Below are positions 39,933 to 48,101 of a stretch of 64,000 nucleotides of DNA, in pieces; position 1 is the first letter of the stretch, and every line of letters begins with the position of its first letter. The stretch lies in contig DKYT01000006.1 of NCBI GenBank assembly GCA_002492465.1, positions 43,800 to 107,799 on the forward strand, read 5' to 3'. The notes under the pieces were generated by a model that was not told the DNA's origin, did not search any database, and saw nothing but the letters and a program-made list of their open reading frames with translations. A program made the position numbers and the translations under genes. The stretch is from Lachnospiraceae bacterium UBA7093 (GTDB taxonomy: Bacteria > Bacillota > Clostridia > Lachnospirales > Lachnospiraceae).

Positions 39933-42719
39933 TTAATCCTTCTTTGGCGCAAATTTGACTTTCAAAGACTGCTTGACCATGTTAGGCAGTATGTATTTCA
40001 GCTTATCCTCGGATTTCACCATCTGAGAACAGCCCGGCAGCTCCCTGTGCAGGGTGATGGCGTCAAAGGCACATTTGGTAGTACAGATACCGCAGCCAAT
40101 ACATTTATTGGGATCCACCACAGATGCGCCGCAGCCCAGGCATCTTGCAGTCTCCGCCTTCACCTGTTCTTCCGTCAGCGTATGGGACAAATCACGGAAG
40201 GAGCGAAGCTGCGCCTCCTCTGCCCTTTCAGGTCTTTGCCTGTCCGTATTATCATAGCTGGCGATGAAAATATCCTCCTTGTCCAGCTCTATAAAATCTC
40301 TCCGGTTTCTTCCGATGGTCAGCGTACAGTGCTCATGGACGAAGCGGTGCAGGGAAACTGCCCCTTCCCGTCCTGCCGCAATGGCGTCGATGGCAAATTT
40401 CGGTCCTGTGTAAACATCGCCGCCTACAAAAATATCCGGTTCCGCCGTCTGATAAGTAAGCCGGTCTGCAATGGCGCCTCCGTTGGGACGAAGCTCCACC
40501 TTGGTTCCCTTCAAAAGATCGCCCCATATAATACCCTGCCCTACGCTGAAGATCACATGGGAGCAGGAAACCGTCATAGTATTTTCTTCATCATAGGTCG
40601 GTGCAAATCTATGATTTTCATCATATACACGGGTGCATTTTTTAAATACCACGCCCACCGCTTTTCCATTCTCCGTAAGGATTTCTTTTGGTCCCCATCC
40701 GTTGTTGATGGTAACCTTTTCCTCTGTTGCCTCCAGAATCTCCTCACGGCTTGCAGGCATCTCATCCCTGGTTTCCAAACAGAACATGGCAACCCTTCCC
40801 TGCCCGCAGCGGGTTGCAGTTCTCGCCGCATCGATAGCAACATTGCCTCCGCCGATCACGATCACATCGCCCTTTAAGTCAAAGGCTTCTTTCTCTCCCG
40901 CTTCCCTGAGGAAGTCCACTGCGGTATAAACTTCTTCCGCATCCTCCCCGGGAATACCCGGCTTTCTGCCGCCCTGACATCCAATGGCAACATAAAATCC
41001 CTTATAGCCCTGCTCCCTGAGCTGGTCTATGGTAATGTCCTTTCCAACCTCAACGCCGCATCTGATCTCAACGCCCATTGCCCTGATCACTTCAATTTCA
41101 GCTTCGATGAGATCCTTCTCCAGCTTATAGGGGGGAATGCCATAGGTAAGCATACCGCCGGGTCTTGCATTTTTCTCAAAAATCGTGGGCTTATAACCCT
41201 TATCCGCCAGAAAATATGCGCAGGAAAGTCCCGCAGGACCTGCTCCGATAATTGCAATCTTCTCCTCAAAATATCCCTTCAAAGAAGGAACGGTGGGCTT
41301 GGGGATATAGCGGGTTTCGGCATTCAGATCCCTCTCCGCCACAAAGCGCTTCACTGCGTCGATTGCCACCGCCTCGTCTATGGTACCCCGGGTACAGGCA
41401 TCCTCGCAGCGGCGGTTACAGATCCGTCCGCAGATTGCAGGAAGGGGATTGTCTTTCTTAATCAGCGCAAGGGCTTCCTCATATTTTCCTTCCTTCGCCA
41501 GCTTCAAATATCCCTGGATTGCAATGTGAGCGGGACATGCCGTCTTGCAGGGTGCGGTTCCGGTATCGTAACAGTTGATCCGATTCACGTCCCTGTAATT
41601 ATTTGTCCACATATGCTCTCCCCACTTCTGCTCCTGGGGAAGGGGCATTTGGGGGTATGTAACCTGGCTGCCGTCCTTTTTGCACAGCTTCTGCCCTAAT
41701 TTCACAGCGCCTGCCGGACACGCCTCCACGCACTTGCCGCAGGCAACGCATTTTTCCTTATCTACCTTCGCCACATAAGCGGACCGGGACATGTTGGGTG
41801 TATTGAAAAGCTGGGATGTACGCAGGGCATAGCATACGTTTACATTACAGTTACAAATTGCAAAAATCTTATTGGCTCCGTCAATATTGGTAATCTGGTG
41901 TACGAAACCGTTATCTTCCGCCTGCTTAAAAATGGCAAGCGCCTCTTCTTTGGTAATATAGCGTCCGTCCTTCTGGGTCTCTACCACATAATCCGCCATA
42001 TCTCCCACCGCCACGCACCAGCCCTCGGGGTCATCTCCGCAGCCCTCGTCGTGGTACAGTCTGGAACGCCGGCAGGAACAGGGACTTGCCGCATATTTGC
42101 CCTCGTACTTTGACAGCCAGTAGGAAATATGCTCCAGATCAATGGATTCACTTTCCATTTCAATCGCTTTCTCTACCGGGATTACATGCATACCGATGCC
42201 GTTTCCCCCTTCTCCCACAAAAGGCGTCACATGCTCAAGGGGCAGCCTTGACATATGTTCAAAAAACAGCGTAACCTCCGGATGCTCCTCCATAACCCGG
42301 GTGTTCATGTTAAAGAACTCCGCGGAACCGGGCACAAACATGGGCAGTACATACTGCTTTTCATGCTGAGGATTTTCCCAGTTATACTCTAAAATGCCTT
42401 TCACGGACATCTCCTGAAGCTTAGGCTCCAGAACCTCCTCAGACATGCCTGTAAGCTTTGCAATCTCCGTCAGGGTCTTAGGCTTCCTGACCCCCATTTT
42501 CAGCGCAATCTCAGCTTCCTCATCTGTCACCACTCCCGCAAGTCCCCAATACTCCGGATCCTCCTGGGTGATCTTTTTCAGCCCCAGCTTCTGGGGGATC
42601 CTGTCTGTAATCATTTTCCCCAGTTTCTGAATACTTTCCCGAGGCGGTTCACCGCTGCCCGGCTGGTGTTCCGGATAAACATAGTCCGGATATAGTTCTT
42701 TGTCTAACTCCTTCTTCAT
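39933..42719 (-). CDS. Large multi-cluster FAD oxidoreductase, GltD-like with extra iron-sulfur domains
   Basis: The 928-residue protein appears composite. A winged-helix-like N-terminus (about 50-115) precedes a cysteine-rich module (C214, C216, C227, C235 and C289/C291/C296). A 4Fe-4S ferredoxin motif follows at 324-334. The GltD-type N-terminal cluster region has cysteines at 383, 391, 395, 430, 434, 438 and 442. FAD-binding IGAGPAG lies at 491-497, the NAD(P) motif VIGGGNVAIDAA at 621-632, and a C-terminal ferredoxin motif at 873-883. GltD-like subunits pass electrons between NAD(P)H and iron-sulfur partners. No glutamate synthase large subunit is nearby. It sits between hypB and hypA, which suggests a redox partner for a nickel enzyme. 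Confidence 0.8.
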   Translation of the reverse strand: MKKELDKELYPDYVYPEHQPGSGEPPRESIQKLGKMITDRIPQKLGLKKITQEDPEYWGLAGVVTDEEAEIALKMGVRKPKTLTEIAKLTGMSEEVLEPKLQEMSVKGILEYNWENPQHEKQYVLPMFVPGSAEFFNMNTRVMEEHPEVTLFFEHMSRLPLEHVTPFVGEGGNGIGMHVIPVEKAIEMESESIDLEHISYWLSKYEGKYAASPCSCRRSRLYHDEGCGDDPEGWCVAVGDMADYVVETQKDGRYITKEEALAIFKQAEDNGFVHQITNIDGANKIFAICNCNVNVCYALRTSQLFNTPNMSRSAYVAKVDKEKCVACGKCVEACPAGAVKLGQKLCKKDGSQVTYPQMPLPQEQKWGEHMWTNNYRDVNRINCYDTGTAPCKTACPAHIAIQGYLKLAKEGKYEEALALIKKDNPLPAICGRICNRRCEDACTRGTIDEAVAIDAVKRFVAERDLNAETRYIPKPTVPSLKGYFEEKIAIIGAGPAGLSCAYFLADKGYKPTIFEKNARPGGMLTYGIPPYKLEKDLIEAEIEVIRAMGVEIRCGVEVGKDITIDQLREQGYKGFYVAIGCQGGRKPGIPGEDAEEVYTAVDFLREAGEKEAFDLKGDVIVIGGGNVAIDAARTATRCGQGRVAMFCLETRDEMPASREEILEATEEKVTINNGWGPKEILTENGKAVGVVFKKCTRVYDENHRFAPTYDEENTMTVSCSHVIFSVGQGIIWGDLLKGTKVELRPNGGAIADRLTYQTAEPDIFVGGDVYTGPKFAIDAIAAGREGAVSLHRFVHEHCTLTIGRNRRDFIELDKEDIFIASYDNTDRQRPERAEEAQLRSFRDLSHTLTEEQVKAETARCLGCGASVVDPNKCIGCGICTTKCAFDAITLHRELPGCSQMVKSEDKLKYILPNMVKQSLKVKFAPKKD

Positions 42720-42752
42720 ACCTTCCTCCCTTGTAAGTTTTATTTGCCGCTC

Positions 42753-43427
42753 TTATCTGCCTTCTCTCCAGAGCTTTACTTCCTCTTCGAGCCATTTGGT
42801 CCATTCCCGGACGCCCTCTCCCGTCCTGGCACAGATGGGAATAATCTTTGCCTTGGGATTGCGCATATGGATATACTCCCGGCACTGATCCAGATCGAAA
42901 TCAAAATAAGGTAAAACGTCGATCTTATTAATCAACACCACATCGCAGATGGAAAACATCAGCGGATACTTAAGGGGTTTATCATGTCCTTCCGGCACGG
43001 AAAGGATCATGGCATTTTTCACCGCCCCGGTATCAAACTCCGCAGGGCACACAAGGTTGCCTACATTTTCAAGAATCGCAAGCTCCAGTCCCTCCGTTTC
43101 CAGCCCTGCAAGCCCCTGTCTGGTCATCTCCGCATCCAGGTGGCACATTCCCCCTGTGTGAAGCTGGATTACCCTTGCCCCTGAACCGGATATAGTCCGG
43201 GCATCCACATCTGAATCAATATCCGCTTCCATCACGCCGATTTTCAGGGTATCCCTTAGTCCTTCAATGGTGCGCATCAGCGTTGTGGTCTTTCCTGCCC
43301 CGGGAGAGGACATGAGATTCAGGAGAAACACCCCCTTTTCCTTCAGTTCCTGCCGCAGCTCCTGTGCCTGCCTGTCGTTGTCCGCAAAAACGCTTTGCTT
43401 GATCTCCAAAACTCTCACTTCTCTCAT
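42753..43427 (-). CDS. hypB: Hydrogenase/nickel accessory GTPase HypB
   Basis: The 224-residue GTPase has P-loop SPGAGKTT at 41-48, EADIDSDVDA near 68-77, the metal-binding C95-H96 in GGMCHLD, and NKID for guanine recognition. HypB uses GTP to drive nickel transfer with HypA. The N-terminal CxxCGC nickel site and the His-rich store found in some HypB proteins are absent. It is the first gene of a separate transcription unit, with its promoter overlapping the 3' end of larE (43498-43526). The ribosome binding site is weak (GGGATAAGC). The oxidoreductase gene follows after 33 nt. Confidence 0.92.
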   Translation of the reverse strand: MREVRVLEIKQSVFADNDRQAQELRQELKEKGVFLLNLMSSPGAGKTTTLMRTIEGLRDTLKIGVMEADIDSDVDARTISGSGARVIQLHTGGMCHLDAEMTRQGLAGLETEGLELAILENVGNLVCPAEFDTGAVKNAMILSVPEGHDKPLKYPLMFSICDVVLINKIDVLPYFDFDLDQCREYIHMRNPKAKIIPICARTGEGVREWTKWLEEEVKLWREGR

Positions 43428-43497
43428 TGCTTATCCCATCTGCTTCCGGCATAAACCCGGTTTTCCTCTCTAAAATCTGTTTGCAAATTCTACTCTA

Positions 43498-43526
43498 ATT
43501 TTAACATTGTCAGAATATTGCGTCAA
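43498..43526 (-). promoter_or_regulatory. Promoter of hypB and the oxidoreductase operon
   Basis: On the minus strand TTGACG (43526-43521), 17 nt, TAAAAT (43503-43498). It overlaps the end of larE, whose stop is at 43523-43525, and gives the hyp/oxidoreductase genes independent expression. Confidence 0.75.
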
Positions 43527-44353
43527 TAACCGTCATTCAGAATCTCTACATCCATACTTCCGGAGCGAAAGCCTTCCATATCCAATGTTATGTAAACATA
43601 TCCAAGGCTTTTCAGATACCCTGTAATTTCCTCTTTATGCTCTAATAAACAGGGAAAATCTTCTTTATCTACCTCTATTCGCGCCAGCCCCCCATGCACT
43701 CTGATTCTAACATTATGTAAACCAAATGTTTTGAGATAATTCTCTCCTTTTTCCACCTGTTCCATTTTCTCATAGGTCAGCTCCGTTCCATAGGGAAACC
43801 TTGTGGCAAGGCAGGGAGTGGAGGGCTTGGAGGCGGTCGCCAGCCCGTATTCCTGCGCCAGCCTGCGCACCTGTTCCTTGGTCAGCCCTGCCTGTGCCAG
43901 GGGACTGGCAATCTCCAGTTCCTGCAAAGCCTTTATGCCCGGGCGGTAGACGTGAAGGTCGTCCTCGTTGGTTCCTTCTAAAACCGCCCCTGCTGAAAGT
44001 TCTGCCGCTTTTTCCTTTATCTTTTCAAACAAATGCCTTTTGCATAAATAGCAGCGTTCTACCGGATTGTGATGGATCCCCGCTTCTTTCAGTTCATCCA
44101 CTGTCATCACAATATGATGCCCTCCGATTTCCCGGCAGAGTCTTTTGGCTTCCTGGATCTCCCTGACAGGATGCATTCTGGTCTGCATAGTCACTGCATA
44201 CACTTTTTTCCCCGTTGCTTTTGCCGCCTCACATGCTCCCTTCAAAAGCAGGCAGCTGTCAACGCCGCCGGAAAAGGCAACCATTACATCCTCCCGGGCA
44301 TAGCGATTCATTTCTTCCAGGAAGCGCCGTTTTTTTTCTGAATAATCACACAT
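43523..44353 (-). CDS. larE: Nickel-pincer cofactor sulfur transferase LarE
   Basis: The 276-residue PP-loop enzyme has SGGVDS at 28-33. It adenylates the pyridinium biscarboxylic acid mononucleotide and inserts two sulfurs to make the pincer ligand. Cysteines at 101 and 104 (RCYLCKRHLF) and 181 (STPCLATRFPYG) would allow the three-cysteine type that holds a 4Fe-4S cluster, as reported for Thermotoga LarE. That differs from the sacrificial single-cysteine type of Lactiplantibacillus. The ATG at 44353 is chosen, after GGCGGAAG; a frame 11 codons longer lacks a site. It follows larC by 13 nt. Confidence 0.92.
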   Translation of the reverse strand: MCDYSEKKRRFLEEMNRYAREDVMVAFSGGVDSCLLLKGACEAAKATGKKVYAVTMQTRMHPVREIQEAKRLCREIGGHHIVMTVDELKEAGIHHNPVERCYLCKRHLFEKIKEKAAELSAGAVLEGTNEDDLHVYRPGIKALQELEIASPLAQAGLTKEQVRRLAQEYGLATASKPSTPCLATRFPYGTELTYEKMEQVEKGENYLKTFGLHNVRIRVHGGLARIEVDKEDFPCLLEHKEEITGYLKSLGYVYITLDMEGFRSGSMDVEILNDGY

Positions 44354-44366
44354 ACTTCCGCCCGCC

Positions 44367-45626
44367 TTACAAAGTGCGCCTGACAACGTCCATTACCTGC
44401 TGGAAAGACAATCCGCTCTGCCTTGCCAGCGCCGCCACGTCCTCATACTCGGGATAATGTCTCACCTGTCCGTCCGGCAAAATACATTTTTTTACCTTCA
44501 TTTCCCCTTCCTTCAGGAGAATACTTGTATCCTCTCGCTTTAAGACTGTCCGCTCCATTCTTGCCCTTCGGATGCCTATGGTAGTGGTTTCCTCAAAAAT
44601 GATCTGCTCCAGCTTTCTGATCTGCGTCTCATCGCAAATCACCGTAAGCATATAGGCAGGTCTGTTCTTTTTCATATATACCGGCGTGAAATGAGCGTCC
44701 CTGGCGCCTTCCCTCATAAGCCTTTCCATTACATATCCCAGAGCCTCCCCTGTGCAGTCGTCAATATTCGTCTCCAGCTTATAGATAACATCCTGCTTTT
44801 CCGATTGTCTTGTCCGGTTTTCTGCAATCAGCATGGCGCGCAAAAAACCGGGGCCTTCATAGGCTCTTTTTCCTGCGCCGATTCCTGTCCCAAGCAGCGT
44901 AAATTGATCCGGAAGAGCGGAAGCGGTTCTTATGGCTGCAAGGATCGCCGCCCCTGTAGGCGTCACCAGCTCTCCCTCCACCTTTGTAAAGTTTACGGGA
45001 ATCTGATAAGCTTCTATGATATTTGTCACCGCAGGTACCGGAACAGGCAGAATCCCATGCTGGCATCTTATGGTTCCTCTTCCCTCGCATACAAAAGGAG
45101 CGATCACCTCTGTAATGTCCAGTTCATCCAGGCATACCGCCGCCGCCACAATATCCACAATGGAGTCCACCGCTCCCACTTCATGAAAATGCACCTTTTC
45201 CATGGTAGTTCCGTGTGCCTTTGCTTCCGCCTCGGCAAGAATCTGAAAAATTCTAACCGCCGTCTGCTTTGCCCTTTCACTGAGATCGGCACGGTCAATG
45301 ATCTCCAGCACCTCTCCAAGCCCTCTGTGCTCATGGCTGTGGTGCGGCTCTCCGGCGGGATGGTCTTCGTGGGAATGTGTATGTCCGTGAAGATACTCCA
45401 TGTCATGATCGTGATTCTCATAAGGCGCGTCCAGCTTTACCTGAAAATCACATGCATCCAGCCCTGCCTTTTTTACTCTTTTCACTTCTATCTCAAAGCC
45501 CTCCAGAGGCAGCGAATCCAATGCCTTTTTCAACTTCTCCCGATCTGCCCCCAGATCCAGCAGCGACGCCACCGTCATATCTCCGCTGATTCCCGAATAG
45601 CATTCCAGATATAATGTTTTTCCCAT
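44367..45626 (-). CDS. larC: Nickel-pincer cofactor cyclometallase LarC
   Basis: The 419-residue protein inserts nickel into the pincer nucleotide. It starts LYLECYSGISGDM, has a histidine-rich loop at about residues 71-100 that may hold nickel, then KVHFHEVGAVDSIVDIVAAAVCLDEL, and ends with the CTP-using second half (VYKLETNIDDCTGEALGYVMERL). In Lactiplantibacillus the gene is split by a programmed frameshift; here it is one continuous frame. The ATG at 45626 lies 1 nt after the larB stop and uses AGAGGAGGT inside the end of larB, so the two are coupled. Confidence 0.95.
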   Translation of the reverse strand: MGKTLYLECYSGISGDMTVASLLDLGADREKLKKALDSLPLEGFEIEVKRVKKAGLDACDFQVKLDAPYENHDHDMEYLHGHTHSHEDHPAGEPHHSHEHRGLGEVLEIIDRADLSERAKQTAVRIFQILAEAEAKAHGTTMEKVHFHEVGAVDSIVDIVAAAVCLDELDITEVIAPFVCEGRGTIRCQHGILPVPVPAVTNIIEAYQIPVNFTKVEGELVTPTGAAILAAIRTASALPDQFTLLGTGIGAGKRAYEGPGFLRAMLIAENRTRQSEKQDVIYKLETNIDDCTGEALGYVMERLMREGARDAHFTPVYMKKNRPAYMLTVICDETQIRKLEQIIFEETTTIGIRRARMERTVLKREDTSILLKEGEMKVKKCILPDGQVRHYPEYEDVAALARQSGLSFQQVMDVVRRTL

Positions 45627-45627
45627 T

Positions 45628-46389
45628 TTATACCTCCTCTTTTCCCCCTCTGCATCCCAGCCTGTTGATCTGGGTTGCAATATAACCGGCGCCATAACCA
45701 TTGTCAATGTTTACCACAGCTATGCCGTTCGCACAGGAATTGATCATGGTGAGGAGCGCCGAAAGCCCATGCATGCTGGCGCCATAGCCCACCGAAGTAG
45801 GCACTGCAATCACCGGTCTGCTCACCAGACCGCCCAGCACACTGGCAAGGGCGCCTTCCATCCCTGCCACAGCAACCACGCAGTTTGCCTCCTGTATGGT
45901 ATCGATTCGTGAAAGAAGCCTGTGCAGCCCGCTGACTCCTACATCGTAAATCCGTTCCACATTTGCGCCAAAATATTCCGCCGTCTGCGCCGCTTCCTCC
46001 GCCACAGGTATATCCGCCGTGCCTGCGGTGCAGACCGCAATTTTTCCCTGCCTTTTCTTATCCTGTCTTTCAATTTTCAGGATTCGGGATACCTGGTCAT
46101 ACACTGCCTGAGGAAGAACTTCCTTTATCAGCTCATATTGGCGCCTGTCCGCCCTGGTGCCAAATACCTCCCCGTTCTCCTCAAACAGCCTCTGATAAAT
46201 GGAACACAGGTAGGCGTCCGGCTTTCCGCTGCAATATACCACCTCCGGGAAACCGGAACGGATCTCCCTGTGGGTATCCAGCTTTGCGTATCCCATTTCC
46301 TCAAAGGGCTGTTTTCGGAAGTACTTTTCCGCATCCTCCACAGACATGGTTCCTTCTTTTACCTGCTCCAAAATCTTTCTTGCTTCCAA
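45628..46389 (-). CDS. larB: Nickel-pincer cofactor biosynthesis protein LarB
   Basis: The 253-residue protein carboxylates and hydrolyses nicotinic acid adenine dinucleotide, the first step to the nickel-pincer nucleotide. The C-terminal half is PurE-like: VCTAGTADIPVAEEAAQTAEYFG, then YDVGVSGLHRLL and VAGMEGALASVLGGL. The N-terminal helical segment MSVEDAEKYF is typical for LarB. The start is TTG at 46389 with AAAGGAG 10 nt ahead; no ATG in this frame fits. It begins the larB-larC-larE unit, 106 bp after ilvE. No clear terminator separates it from ilvE, so readthrough is possible. Confidence 0.93.
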   Translation of the reverse strand: MEARKILEQVKEGTMSVEDAEKYFRKQPFEEMGYAKLDTHREIRSGFPEVVYCSGKPDAYLCSIYQRLFEENGEVFGTRADRRQYELIKEVLPQAVYDQVSRILKIERQDKKRQGKIAVCTAGTADIPVAEEAAQTAEYFGANVERIYDVGVSGLHRLLSRIDTIQEANCVVAVAGMEGALASVLGGLVSRPVIAVPTSVGYGASMHGLSALLTMINSCANGIAVVNIDNGYGAGYIATQINRLGCRGGKEEV

Positions 46390-46495
46390 CGGCGCTCATC
46401 TCCTTTCTCCGGGTTCTTATCCGATATAAAATAAGGCATCCAAAGCAACAACCTTGAATACCTTATAATTTCTTTTCACCCTGTTTCTTCAGACG

Positions 46496-47521
46496 TTATT
46501 TCACTTCAGCAATCCAGCCTTCCGGCGCTTTAATCGTGCCCATCTGAATTCCTGTCAATGTATCATATAACTTCTTGGTAACGGGTCCCATCTCTGTCAT
46601 ACCGCTGGGGAAACAGATCTCCTTCCCATGGTCTACGATCTTTCCTACCGGGGAGATCACCGCCGCCGTGCCGCACAAACCGCACTCTGCGAAATCCGCA
46701 AGCTCTTCTAAATAAATTTCCCTTTCCTCAGCCTCCAGCCCCAGATATTCTTTTGCAACCTGCACCAGGGAACGTCTGGTAATGGAAGGAAGAATACTGC
46801 CGGACTTAGGCGTCACCACCTTGCCTTCCTTTGTTACAAACAGGAAGTTTGCTCCGCCCGTCTCCTCCACCTTGGTTCTGGTGCCTGCATCCAGATACAT
46901 ATTCTCGTCGTACCCCTGTTTATGGGCATCTACGATGGCATGAAGGCTCATAGCATAATTAAGCCCCGCTTTAATATGACCGGTTCCCCTGGGAGCGGCA
47001 CGGTCAAAATCGCTGACGCGGATCGTAAGGGGCTTCACGCCGCCCTTAAAATAAGGTCCCACCGGAGTGGTAAACACTCTGAATTGATATTCGTCCGCCG
47101 GTTTCACACCGATCACCGGGTTGCTTCCAAACATGTAAGGACGTACATAGAGGGTTGCGCCGCTGCCGTAAGGGGGCACATAAGCCTCGTTTGCCTTAAT
47201 GGTTTTTAACACTGCCTCTACAAATTTCTCTTTCGGGAAAACAGGCATTTCCAAACGTCTGGCGCTCTGTTCCATTCTCTCCCCATTCAGATCCGGACGG
47301 AATGTGACGATACGTCCGTCGGCAGTTGTGTACGCCTTCATTCCCTCAAAGACCGTCTGCGCGTACTGCAGCACCCCTGCACACTCGTTGATTACCACAT
47401 TTGCATCCTCAGTCAAAACGCCTTCATCCCATGCGCCGTTTACATAGTTGGAGACAAATCTGAAATCCGTCTGAATATAGCCAAATCCAAGATTGGACCA
47501 ATCAATATTTTTCTTTTCCAT
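46496..47521 (-). CDS. ilvE: Branched-chain amino acid aminotransferase
   Basis: The 341-residue class IV PLP enzyme catalyses the last step of valine, leucine and isoleucine synthesis. Visible motifs are FEGMKAY near residue 58, the likely PLP lysine K184 in GHIKAGLNYA, and EETGGANFLFV followed by GSILPSITR. Length suits the group with an N-terminal extension common in Clostridia. Its own near-consensus promoter (TTGACT, 17 nt, GATAAT) overlaps the folA stop codon. The site GAGGGAG lies about 12 nt upstream. Confidence 0.95.
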   Translation of the reverse strand: MEKKNIDWSNLGFGYIQTDFRFVSNYVNGAWDEGVLTEDANVVINECAGVLQYAQTVFEGMKAYTTADGRIVTFRPDLNGERMEQSARRLEMPVFPKEKFVEAVLKTIKANEAYVPPYGSGATLYVRPYMFGSNPVIGVKPADEYQFRVFTTPVGPYFKGGVKPLTIRVSDFDRAAPRGTGHIKAGLNYAMSLHAIVDAHKQGYDENMYLDAGTRTKVEETGGANFLFVTKEGKVVTPKSGSILPSITRRSLVQVAKEYLGLEAEEREIYLEELADFAECGLCGTAAVISPVGKIVDHGKEICFPSGMTEMGPVTKKLYDTLTGIQMGTIKAPEGWIAEVK

Positions 47522-47552
47522 TCTTCATGCGCTCCCTCTTAAGTTTCTTTTT

Positions 47553-47581
47553 ATTATCATACCATTTGATCCAAAAGTCAA
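47553..47581 (-). promoter_or_regulatory. Promoter of ilvE
   Basis: On the minus strand TTGACT (47581-47576), 17 nt, GATAAT (47558-47553), about 32 nt before the ilvE start and overlapping the folA stop codon. Confidence 0.65.
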
Positions 47582-48084
47582 TACTGCCCCTGACCTGTAA
47601 CCCTTTCATATTTCAGGAAGTGATAGGTAATGTCAAAGTATACCTGCTCGTCGCTGTCTGCGGTAATCCGCCAGTCGGGCATTTCGTCCAGATTAGGGAA
47701 AAATGCGTCCGCCTCGTAAACATGATCGATTTTGGTAATATGCGCCACGTCACAGTAAGGGAGGAGCTGCCGGTATATACTTTCCCCACCTATAATATAA
47801 ATGTCCTCTGTCTGATATGCCTTCAACTTTGAAAGCAGTTCCTCCAGGCTGTGAACCACTATAGCTCCCTTTACCCTATAATCCGGATTGGAAGAAAGAA
47901 TGATATTGGTACGGTTTTGCAAGGGCATACCCTGGGGAAAGGTTTCCAGTGTTTTCCTTCCCAGCACCACTACCTTCCCTGTGGTTTCCTGGCGAAAATT
48001 CTTGTGATCCGCCGGAATTCTGATCAAAAGTTCATTGCGATTACCGATCGCCCAGTTTTCATCTACTGCCGCTATTAAATTCAT
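47578..48084 (-). CDS. folA: Dihydrofolate reductase
   Basis: The 168-residue enzyme reduces dihydrofolate with NADPH. Motifs are the N-terminal MNLIAAVDENWAIGNRNELL, D26-equivalent in PADHKNF, VVVLGRKTLETFP and IYIIGGESIY. Length is standard. It follows thyA by 17 nt, the usual pairing: ThyA makes dihydrofolate and FolA recycles it. It is cotranscribed with thyA and the metallo-hydrolase gene. The ilvE promoter begins within its last codons. Confidence 0.96.
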   Translation of the reverse strand: MNLIAAVDENWAIGNRNELLIRIPADHKNFRQETTGKVVVLGRKTLETFPQGMPLQNRTNIILSSNPDYRVKGAIVVHSLEELLSKLKAYQTEDIYIIGGESIYRQLLPYCDVAHITKIDHVYEADAFFPNLDEMPDWRITADSDEQVYFDITYHFLKYERVTGQGQY

Positions 48085-48101
48085 GTATTTTCCTCACTTT
48101 T

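Noticed and set aside
39675..40877. 400-codon plus-strand frame antisense to hypA and the oxidoreductase
   Set aside because: Long frames opposite GC-rich genes are common. The product is Cys/His/Phe/Leu-rich with no domain, while the minus-strand genes have clear motifs.
42753..43427. HypB as urease accessory UreG
   Set aside because: The C95-H96 metal motif in GGMCHLD and the HypA gene nearby fit HypB; no urease genes are seen.
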